NCBI GenBank assembly: GCA_910575555.1
Contig: CAJTFX010000040.1
Coordinates: forward strand, 1-38,582
Direction: 5' to 3'
Length of the DNA: 38,582 nt
Source: Lachnospiraceae bacterium
GTDB lineage: Bacteria > Bacillota > Clostridia > Lachnospirales > Lachnospiraceae
Below the pieces are notes generated by a model. It worked only from the letters and a program-made list of their open reading frames with translations. It ran no database searches and was not told the DNA's origin. The position numbers and the translations under genes were made by a program. Positions 15,735-23,809 of the stretch are shown here, piece after piece (the first letter of the stretch is position 1; every line of letters starts with the position of its first letter).

Positions 15735-15845
15735 CAGGCTTGAAGTCTGTCCAGTTTCAAACAGCGCAGACTGCCGTAATTTCGCCTTACAATTGCTGAA
15801 TCATGATGTGAATTCTGTCCCTCAGTGGAATGCCTGACGCATTCC
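15735..15845 (+). promoter_or_regulatory. Leader hairpins with mutually exclusive pairing
   Basis: CAGGC can pair with GTCTG in 15735-15749, and AGTCTG (15744-15749) can instead pair with CAGACT (15767-15772); the two share bases and exclude each other. A third hairpin is GGAATGC-CTGAC-GCATTCC (15827-15845). All lie between the tiny ORF and the terminator, as expected for an attenuator, but no folding calculation was made. Confidence 0.4.
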
Positions 15846-15863
15846 TGATGTTGTCGGAGATTA

Positions 15864-15893
15864 AAAGCATGGCTGTATGGCTGTGCTTTTTTT
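15864..15893 (+). terminator. Intrinsic terminator / attenuator in front of the MutS2-like gene
   Basis: AAAGCATGGC pairs with GCTGTGCTTT (ten pairs, two of them G-U) around a six-base loop, and the T run continues for four more bases. It lies 95 bases before the MutS2-like ATG, and I see no promoter in between. Confidence 0.72.
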
Positions 15894-15988
15894 GTGCAGC
15901 AGGACGCCGGTGCCTGTTCTCTTTGTTCTGGGCCGTTGTCAGAAAAGCTTTGTAAGGCCAACCAGAATGGAAAAAGAAAGGATCAGCC

Positions 15989-17959
15989 ATGAATTATGAA
16001 TCACAAATCGAATTTGACAAAATAAAGGAATTGTGGGCAAATCTTGCAGTGACAGAGGCTTCCAGAGACAAAATAAGAAATGCGTCTTTCTTTTTATCAG
16101 AAAGCGAATTGAGAAAACAAATCAAAGATACTACCAACAGCCGGAAGCTGATGGAGTGCTTCGGTGCGCCGCCCTTGCAGAATGCAGAGGAAATCAGGGA
16201 AATTCTGATGATTTCCCAGACAGGGGACTGTCTGCTGCCCCGGCAGTTAGAACAGGCGGGAACATTTCTGGCTGCAGTCCGCCGGCTGAAAGATTATCTG
16301 AGCCGGGGAAAAGTTAATGAAAATCCTCTGGCTTACTATGAGGAAAATCTGGATTCCCTGGAAGAACTGGCAGGAGAAATCAGCCGGCAGATCCGAAATG
16401 AATCTGTGGACGATTACGCGTCCGGAGAGCTTTGCCAGATTCGCAGCCAGATGGTAAAATGCCGGGAAAAGATGAAACAGAAGGCGGAGCAGGTGATGCG
16501 CGCCAATAAAAATGTTATGGCCGACAATTACTGCACCCTCCGCAGCGGCAGGATATGCGTACCGGTAAAAAAAGAATACCGGATGAAAATACCGGGCAGT
16601 GTGATAGATAAATCGGCCACTGGAAACACATTGTTTATTGAGCCGAATGCCGTTTTAAGCTGCTATGAAGAACTGCAGCTATTAAACATTCGGGAAGAAA
16701 ATGAAGTGTATCGGATTCTGTATACGCTCACCGCCATGGCTTCGGACGCCGCCCCAAAAATACAGGAAAATATCAGAATTATGGAGAAACTGGATTTTAT
16801 CTTTTCCAAGGGAAAACTAAGCATGGACTTAAATGGCGCAGAACCAAAAATCAATACGGAGCGCAGGATTATTCTGAAAGATGCCAGACATCCGCTGATG
16901 GATGCCGGAATCAATGTGCCGCTGCAGTTTGAACTGGGCGGGGAAGTGCGGGGCATTGTAATTACCGGACCAAATACAGGGGGAAAAACGGTTGCAATCA
17001 AGACGGTAATGCTGAACTGCATGATGGCTCAGTGCGGGCTGCATCCTGCCTGCAAAGAAGCCGATATCTGCATGAATGATTCCTATTTGTGCGACATTGG
17101 CGACGGGCAGAATCTGACAGAGAATTTATCCACTTTTTCAGCCCACATTAAAAATGTACTGGAAATTCTGAAAGAAGCCGGCAAAGACAGCCTGATTATT
17201 ATGGATGAATTAGGCTCCGGCACTGACCCGGCAGAGGGCATGGGAATTGCGGTAGCCGTGTTGGAGGAACTCCGAAAATCCGGGGCAAATTTCCTGGTTA
17301 CCACCCATTATCCGGAAGTGAAGGAATATGCAAAGAAGGCTCAGGGCATGATCAATGCCAGAATGACTTTTGACCAAGAGACGCTCAAGCCCGCTTATCA
17401 GATGGTGCTGGGAGAAGCAGGGGAAAGCTGCGCTTTTCTGATTGCAGGCAGATTGGGGATGCCGGACGCGGTTCTTGAGACGGCAGTCCGGGCTGCTTAT
17501 GGGGAAGAGGCAGTCCGGGCATACCGCAGCAACAAGAGGGGAGCCGTAGAAAATCCAGCCCCAAAGAACGGTTTTTTGGAATCATATTCTGCAGTGCAGC
17601 CGGAGGACGAAAAAGGTCAGGGCGGCAGAAACCGAAATAAAATTATCAAAGCCAGGAAAAAACATCCGGCAGATTCCGTCCCGCGATACCAGACAGGAGA
17701 CAGTGTGATGGTCTATCCTGATAAAAAAATCGGAATTGTCTGTATGCCGGCCAACGAAAAGGGCGTGTTAAGAGTGCAGATGCCCCATAAAAAAATATGG
17801 ATTAACCACAAACGGGTAAAACTCCATGTGCCGGCCTCCCAGTTGTATCCGGAGGATTATGACTTTTCCATTTTGTTTGATTCGGTGGAACACCGGAAAG
17901 CCCGGCATAATATGGAGCGGAAATATACCGAAGAAATCATTCAGTACGAGGAGCTGTAA
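15989..17959 (+). CDS. MutS2-like ATPase lacking the Smr domain
   Basis: A 656-residue ATPase of the MutS2 branch of the MutS family. Family landmarks: RSGRICVPVKKEYR and GNTLFIEP in the core, Walker A GPNTGGKT (about 327-334), ENLSTFSAH, Walker B LIIMDELGSGTDPAEG (about 402-417) and TTHYPEVKEYA. After a coiled or linker segment (about 500-565) a KOW-like domain (TGDSVMVYPDKKIGIV to VKLHVP, about 568-615) remains, but the C-terminal Smr nuclease domain of full MutS2 (about 785 residues) is absent. There is no MutS mismatch-recognition domain, so it is not a mismatch-repair MutS. AAAGGA precedes the ATG. It sits behind a promoter, leader peptide and terminator, so read-through control is likely. 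A role on ribosomes is inferred from Bacillus MutS2; it may be a paralogue of a full-length copy elsewhere. Confidence 0.85.
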   Translation: MNYESQIEFDKIKELWANLAVTEASRDKIRNASFFLSESELRKQIKDTTNSRKLMECFGAPPLQNAEEIREILMISQTGDCLLPRQLEQAGTFLAAVRRLKDYLSRGKVNENPLAYYEENLDSLEELAGEISRQIRNESVDDYASGELCQIRSQMVKCREKMKQKAEQVMRANKNVMADNYCTLRSGRICVPVKKEYRMKIPGSVIDKSATGNTLFIEPNAVLSCYEELQLLNIREENEVYRILYTLTAMASDAAPKIQENIRIMEKLDFIFSKGKLSMDLNGAEPKINTERRIILKDARHPLMDAGINVPLQFELGGEVRGIVITGPNTGGKTVAIKTVMLNCMMAQCGLHPACKEADICMNDSYLCDIGDGQNLTENLSTFSAHIKNVLEILKEAGKDSLIIMDELGSGTDPAEGMGIAVAVLEELRKSGANFLVTTHYPEVKEYAKKAQGMINARMTFDQETLKPAYQMVLGEAGESCAFLIAGRLGMPDAVLETAVRAAYGEEAVRAYRSNKRGAVENPAPKNGFLESYSAVQPEDEKGQGGRNRNKIIKARKKHPADSVPRYQTGDSVMVYPDKKIGIVCMPANEKGVLRVQMPHKKIWINHKRVKLHVPASQLYPEDYDFSILFDSVEHRKARHNMERKYTEEIIQYEEL

Positions 17960-18028
17960 TTGCCGAATCAAAGAAACAGGCAGCATATATGTCCGCAAAC
18001 GGCGGTGTATACCGGCTTCAGGATGTTT

Positions 18029-18057
18029 TTGCAAAATAAAGGCAGACATGTTATAAT
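18029..18057 (+). promoter_or_regulatory. Sigma-A promoter of exonuclease III gene
   Basis: TTGCAA (18029-18034), 17-base spacer, perfect TATAAT (18052-18057), 45 bases before the start codon. Confidence 0.75.
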
Positions 18058-18102
18058 CTATGAAAATTAAAAGATCCGTTATTAAAAAGGAGCATATCGC
18101 AT

Positions 18103-18867
18103 ATGAAGTTTATCTCATGGAATGTAAACGGCCTGCGGGCCTGTGTTCAGAAGGGATTTCTGGACTTTTTCAAAGAAATGAATGCAGACTTTTTCTGCAT
18201 TCAGGAAACCAAGCTGCAGGAGGGCCAGATTTCCCTGGATTTGCCGAACGAGTATGAAGGCTACTGGAATTATGCCCGGAGGAAGGGGTATTCCGGTACG
18301 GCAATTTTTACAAAGCATAAGCCTCTGTCGGCAGCTTACGGAATAGGAATAGAGGAGCATGACACAGAAGGACGGGTCATTACGCTGGAATACGAGGATT
18401 TCTACCTTGTAACCTGTTATACCCCCAATTCCCAGAATGAACTGGCAAGGCTTCCTTACCGCATGGAATGGGAGCAGGCAATCCTTGCGTATCTGGACGG
18501 GCTGAAGGAGCAAAAATCTGTTATTTACTGCGGCGATCTTAATGTGGCTCATCAGGAGATTGATTTGAAGAATCCCAAAACCAATCGGAAAAATGCCGGA
18601 TTTACCGATGAGGAAAGAGAGAAGTTCTCCAACCTTTTAAGTCACGGTTACGTGGATACGTTCCGGTATTTTTATCCGGAATTGGAGCAGGTATATTCCT
18701 GGTGGTCTTACCGGTTTAAAGCCCGGGAGAAAAATGCAGGATGGCGGATCGACTATTTTGTAGTGTCGGAGGATTTGAAGGACAGGCTGAAAGATGCGAA
18801 AATCCATACGCAGATCTTTGGTTCAGACCATTGTCCGGTGGAACTTGAGATAGAAGGAGAAAGCTGA
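18103..18867 (+). CDS. xth: Exodeoxyribonuclease III / AP endonuclease
   Basis: A 254-residue endonuclease/exonuclease/phosphatase-fold DNA repair enzyme that cuts at abasic sites and trims 3' blocks in base excision repair. Motifs: SWNVNGLRA at the N-terminus, metal-binding Glu35 in QETK, YSGTAIF, GDLNVAH (catalytic Asp/Asn), WRIDYF and the terminal GSDHCPVEL (catalytic His). The length is typical of ExoA/ExoIII. AAAAAGGAG precedes the ATG, and the gene has its own promoter. Its neighbour upstream is the MutS2-like gene, 143 bases away. Confidence 0.95.
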   Translation: MKFISWNVNGLRACVQKGFLDFFKEMNADFFCIQETKLQEGQISLDLPNEYEGYWNYARRKGYSGTAIFTKHKPLSAAYGIGIEEHDTEGRVITLEYEDFYLVTCYTPNSQNELARLPYRMEWEQAILAYLDGLKEQKSVIYCGDLNVAHQEIDLKNPKTNRKNAGFTDEEREKFSNLLSHGYVDTFRYFYPELEQVYSWWSYRFKAREKNAGWRIDYFVVSEDLKDRLKDAKIHTQIFGSDHCPVELEIEGES

Positions 18868-18901
18868 ATATCTGCGGCCAGGGAGAGTTGCTTTGGCGGT
18901 T

Positions 18902-18950
18902 AGGAACTGTTAAGAAATATTACTCCGGCGGATGTTTCTTAATGGTTCCT
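18902..18950. repeat. Hairpin carrying a partial ATTACTCCGGCGG element
   Basis: AGGAAC-TG-TTAAGAAA (18902-18917) pairs with TTTCTTAA-TG-GTTCCT (18935-18950). The loop holds TATTACTCCGGCGG (18918-18931), identical to the arm ends of the palindromic elements at 28366 and 35629. It follows the exonuclease III gene and may act as its terminator, although no T run follows. Confidence 0.65.
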
Positions 18951-18974
18951 TAAATATTCAGGAAAGGAACAGAA

Positions 18975-20009
18975 ATGGAAAAAGGAGAAATCAGGCTTCG
19001 GAAGGTTATCGTGCATATTTTGGATTCCACAGTGGGAGTGCCGGTTCTTTCCGACGCCCTGTTGGATTACGGTTCCGATTTCGGAGATTTTCTGCAGGAG
19101 CATATTTACCGGGTGGAAACTACAGATGAGAAGAAAACCTGTCAGTTTTGCAGGGAGGAATCCCAGGTATATCAAAAGATAGCCGCTTTTGCGGAATCCG
19201 GATTGGAGGAGGAAACATTTATAGAAATCAGCCGGAATATGGCAGCCTGGCTGTATGAAATTATGAATCAGAATATTGAGATTCCACAGGCGGATTTTGT
19301 GGTGGTTCTGTTTGAAGCAAAACTGGGAATGTATCTTGCGCTGCTGAAAATGGATTACAGAACCTCCTATACCCATCAGACCCACTCTGATGCATTTGGA
19401 AATGCCAATGAGATTATTAAATTTCGGGCGATCCTTCCCACAGAAACCCAGAAATTATCAGAGGCTGCAATCATCAGTCTGTCAGATTTCACGGTTATTC
19501 TGACAGAGAAAAAATATCCTGTTAACGGCGTAAAAACCAATTATTTTTCAAAAATATTTTTAAACTGCAGCGGAGCCCTGTCTCCCAAAACCCAGCTTTC
19601 CATTGTTACCCGGGCCATTGACACGGTGCAGAAAAAGTATTGTAATGAGGGGGAGCAGTTTGAGGCGCAGATGGAAACCAAGCAGATTATACACAGCCAG
19701 TTAGCGGAAACAGGCGCAGTGTCTGTGCCCTTTGTACTGGATCAGGTTTTTAAGGAAAAAGAAGAGTACAAAGAAGAAGTGCAGGAAAAACTGGAGAAGT
19801 ATCAAATGGGGCCGGATGTGAGAATTGAACCTCAGGCGGAGAGCACAGCCAGAAAATTTGGAAAGCAGCACCTGACCACAGATACCGGAGTGGAAATTAA
19901 AATTCCTATGGAACAGTATCAGGATGGGGAGCATATTGAATTTATCACCAATCCGGATGGAAGCATTTCGATTTTAATCAAGAATGTGGGGCGTATTACC
20001 TCAAAGTAA
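18975..20009 (+). CDS. Nucleoid-associated protein, YejK/NdpA family
   Basis: A 344-residue protein resembling the 37-kDa nucleoid-associated family (YejK/NdpA). Visible features are a variable N-terminal half, a central DFVVVLFEAKLG segment, and a C-terminal ITNPDGSISILIKNVG strand pair that resembles the family's end. Enteric members bind DNA and modulate topoisomerases; the role in Clostridia is unknown. AGGAAAGGAAC precedes the ATG, and a strong terminator follows. It is not preceded by an obvious promoter of its own apart from that of exonuclease III. Family assignment is by recognition of sequence pattern, without alignment. Confidence 0.75.
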   Translation: MEKGEIRLRKVIVHILDSTVGVPVLSDALLDYGSDFGDFLQEHIYRVETTDEKKTCQFCREESQVYQKIAAFAESGLEEETFIEISRNMAAWLYEIMNQNIEIPQADFVVVLFEAKLGMYLALLKMDYRTSYTHQTHSDAFGNANEIIKFRAILPTETQKLSEAAIISLSDFTVILTEKKYPVNGVKTNYFSKIFLNCSGALSPKTQLSIVTRAIDTVQKKYCNEGEQFEAQMETKQIIHSQLAETGAVSVPFVLDQVFKEKEEYKEEVQEKLEKYQMGPDVRIEPQAESTARKFGKQHLTTDTGVEIKIPMEQYQDGEHIEFITNPDGSISILIKNVGRITSK

Positions 20010-20053
20010 ATTTTTCGGTAAAGACCTGTATTTTTAGGATCATTTCATCATGC

Positions 20054-20094
20054 AAAGAAGCGCAATCTTTATGACAAGGGGCGCTTCTTTTTTT
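20054..20094 (+). terminator. Intrinsic terminator after the nucleoid-protein gene
   Basis: AAAGAAGCGC (20054-20063) pairs perfectly with GCGCTTCTTT (20081-20090), followed by TTTT. Confidence 0.85.
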
Positions 20095-20128
20095 GCAGAT
20101 TTTCTTATGACAAAAACTTTGCCTATAG

Positions 20129-20170
20129 GAATTTCCACTTTGACAGTGGAAATTCTGCGGATTGAATAAT
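20129..20170 (+). promoter_or_regulatory. Operator/promoter of the beta-glucoside PTS operon
   Basis: GAATTTCCACT (20129-20139) and AGTGGAAATTC (20145-20155) form an 11-bp perfect inverted repeat whose five-base centre is part of a TTGACA -35 (20140-20145). A weaker AATAAT (20165-20170) lies 19 bases on. The overlap suggests a binding site for the operon's PRD regulator; a leader hairpin is the alternative. Confidence 0.6.
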
Positions 20171-20238
20171 TGGCGGAAACTTATAAAATGGAAGTATGCG
20201 GGAGAGCATATAGGTTTGCTGTTTTTTTGAAAAAGGGA

Positions 20239-20252
20239 ATTTGCCGGCAAAT
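20239..20252. repeat. 14-bp perfect palindrome in the PTS leader
   Basis: ATTTGCCGGCAAAT is a perfect 14-bp palindrome, about 50 bases before the IIB start. It could be an operator; nothing further can be said. Confidence 0.4.
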
Positions 20253-20300
20253 CATCTTGCTCACAGGTATAGATCAAAAAAAGAAGGAAGGAGCAGATTT

Positions 20301-20603
20301 ATGAAACGAATTGTATTGCTTTGCGCAGCGGGCATGTCCACCAGTCTTTTAGTGAGAAAGATAAGGGAGGCGGCCGAGAAAAAAAATTATGAATGCACTG
20401 TGAACGCTTATGCCATTGCGGAGGCAGAGAGTTTTAAAGATTCCGCGGATATTATGCTGTTGGGGCCCCAGGTGAGGTTTCAGCTGAACAATGTGAAGGA
20501 CGCTTGTCCGGGGGTTCCTGTGGAGAGTATTGATCCTGTGCTTTATGGACAGATGAACGGGGAAAAAGTACTTGAGCATATCATAAGTATTTTAGGAGAG
20601 TAA
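20301..20603 (+). CDS. celA: PTS lactose/cellobiose-family EIIB component
   Basis: A 100-residue cytoplasmic IIB of the lactose/cellobiose class. The phosphorylated residue is Cys8 in LLCAAGMSTSLL. It passes phosphate from the IIA histidine to the sugar bound by IIC. The start is the ATG preceded by AAGGAAGGAG; the upstream in-frame extension lacks a site. It is the first gene of an operon IIB-IIA-IIC-6-phospho-beta-glucosidase-regulator, and the hydrolase points to cellobiose or another beta-glucoside. The symbol follows common usage for this class. Confidence 0.92.
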   Translation: MKRIVLLCAAGMSTSLLVRKIREAAEKKNYECTVNAYAIAEAESFKDSADIMLLGPQVRFQLNNVKDACPGVPVESIDPVLYGQMNGEKVLEHIISILGE

Positions 20604-20605
20604 AA

Positions 20606-20926
20606 ATGGAAGAGATTTTTTTTCAGATTATTTCACAGGTGGGAATGGCAAGAACCAATTACATTGAGGCAATCCACTGTGCAAAATGCGGCGACTTTGA
20701 AGGCGCTCGAAATATGATAAAAGAAGGCAGAGAATATTTTATTAAGGGTCATCAGATTCATGCGGAACTGATATCAAAAGAGGCGGCTGGTGAACCTGTG
20801 GAAACCGGAATGTTTTTAATGCATGCAGAAGATCAGCTCATGAGCGCGGAAATGTTTTCTATTTTGGCGGATGAATTTATTTCGGTTTACAAATCAATGG
20901 AAGATAGAGAAAGGAGCCGGAAATGA
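20606..20926 (+). CDS. celC: PTS lactose/cellobiose-family EIIA component
   Basis: A 106-residue all-helical IIA that takes phosphate from HPr on His73 (FLMHAEDQLM) and hands it to the IIB cysteine. It begins two bases after the IIB stop and overlaps the IIC start by four bases (ATGA), so the three subunits are translationally coupled. Confidence 0.93.
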   Translation: MEEIFFQIISQVGMARTNYIEAIHCAKCGDFEGARNMIKEGREYFIKGHQIHAELISKEAAGEPVETGMFLMHAEDQLMSAEMFSILADEFISVYKSMEDRERSRK

Positions 20927-22209
20927 AAGGAATAGAGAATTTTTTCAGTAATGTTGTGGGCAAGTTCAGTGAGAGGGTAATGGCCAACAGAGTAATTCAG
21001 GCTTTGTCAGGCGCCTTTGTCATGGTGATGCCCATTACCATCGGAGTGGCGGCTATTGCGGTGGCGGCAAATCTCCCCATACAGCCGTGGCAGGACCTTC
21101 TCACAGGCGCAGGCATAAATACAGCGGCCAACGATTTTATTTCCCTGACACTTTCTCTGCTGGCAATTTATATTGTGGGGGCGGTTGCTTATAAGTATAC
21201 GTATTCTATCAGAAGCAAAGAGGCAATGATGGTGACCCTGATTACTATCGCATGTTATCTCGCCCTTATTCCGATTCAGGCCAGCGAACAGGGAGTCACT
21301 ATGATCGAACTTGCGGATCTTGGGAGCAACGGTATTTTTGTTGCAATGCTGATTGGTATTATCATACCTGCAATATATCATAAACTGATGGAACTGAAGA
21401 TCAGCATTAAGATGCCGGATACCGTTCCGGAAAATGTTTCCCAGGCGCTGTCGCCGACTTTTGTGAATATGATTATTTTTACCGGTGTATTTGCCGTGAG
21501 GTATGTATTTACCCTGACTCCGTACGGAGATATTTTTAATTGTATTTCAACTTTGATTCAGGCGCTGATTCTCAATGTGGGCGCGTCTGCATGGGGAATT
21601 ATTCTGGTGCAGACAGTTACGGTATTTCTCTGGTTTTTCGGTATTCATCCTGCAACCTTAAGTGCAGTTGCAATGCCGGTGCTCATGGGAACCATGCCGG
21701 CGAATATTGAAGCTTATGCAGCAGGGAAGCCTCTTCCGTTTCTGGCGGCAGCAGTGGTTTATTACGTTCTTGTTAATGATGCCGTTGGCAATACACTTGC
21801 CCTTTCTTTAAATACGCTTTTTGCAAGATCAGAAAAATATAAGGCTATGAAAAAACTGGTGATTCCGGCAAATATTTTTAATATTAATGAACCGGTGATC
21901 TTTGGTTTTCCAGTTATGCTGAATCCTTTGTATTTTATCCCGCTGATTTTGGCAACCTTAGGAAACGGAATGATTGCGGTGCTCTATATGAAATTGATTA
22001 CAATTCCGGTAAATCCAGCCGTTTATCTGGCATGGGTGACGCCCAGGCCGGTGTTTACATTCCTTGCAGGAGGCTGGCAGTTCCTGCTTCTGTGGGTGGT
22101 TTGCCTTGTCTTTGACTATATCGTCTGGTATCCCTTCTTCCGGGTGGATGACAGGAAAGAATATGAGAAGGAACAGCAGATTGCCAGGAAAAACAGCGCG
22201 TCAACTTAG
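20923..22209 (+). CDS. celB: PTS lactose/cellobiose-family EIIC permease
   Basis: A 428-residue membrane component that binds and translocates the sugar. About ten hydrophobic segments are visible. Family landmarks include FWFFGIHPATLSAVAMPVL and the NEPVIFGFPVMLNP segment that lines the sugar site. Its ATG overlaps the IIA stop. Cellobiose, gentiobiose or aryl-beta-glucosides are all plausible substrates; lactose is less likely because the hydrolase downstream is of the 6-phospho-beta-glucosidase type. Confidence 0.93.
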   Translation: MKGIENFFSNVVGKFSERVMANRVIQALSGAFVMVMPITIGVAAIAVAANLPIQPWQDLLTGAGINTAANDFISLTLSLLAIYIVGAVAYKYTYSIRSKEAMMVTLITIACYLALIPIQASEQGVTMIELADLGSNGIFVAMLIGIIIPAIYHKLMELKISIKMPDTVPENVSQALSPTFVNMIIFTGVFAVRYVFTLTPYGDIFNCISTLIQALILNVGASAWGIILVQTVTVFLWFFGIHPATLSAVAMPVLMGTMPANIEAYAAGKPLPFLAAAVVYYVLVNDAVGNTLALSLNTLFARSEKYKAMKKLVIPANIFNINEPVIFGFPVMLNPLYFIPLILATLGNGMIAVLYMKLITIPVNPAVYLAWVTPRPVFTFLAGGWQFLLLWVVCLVFDYIVWYPFFRVDDRKEYEKEQQIARKNSAST

Positions 22210-22250
22210 AGTCTGTTTGAAAGAGCAGAAGGGCTGTGTCAGGCTGCTGA

Positions 22251-23765
<1,515 letters not shown>

Positions 23766-23809
23766 TTGGGAAACTGCATTCCGGAATCGTGTAAATAGAG
23801 GAAATGGGT

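Noticed and set aside
20171-20186. TGGCGG...TTATA as a sigma-54 promoter for the PTS operon
   Set aside because: The conserved GC at -12 is missing and the operon's regulator lacks the sigma-54 interaction domain.
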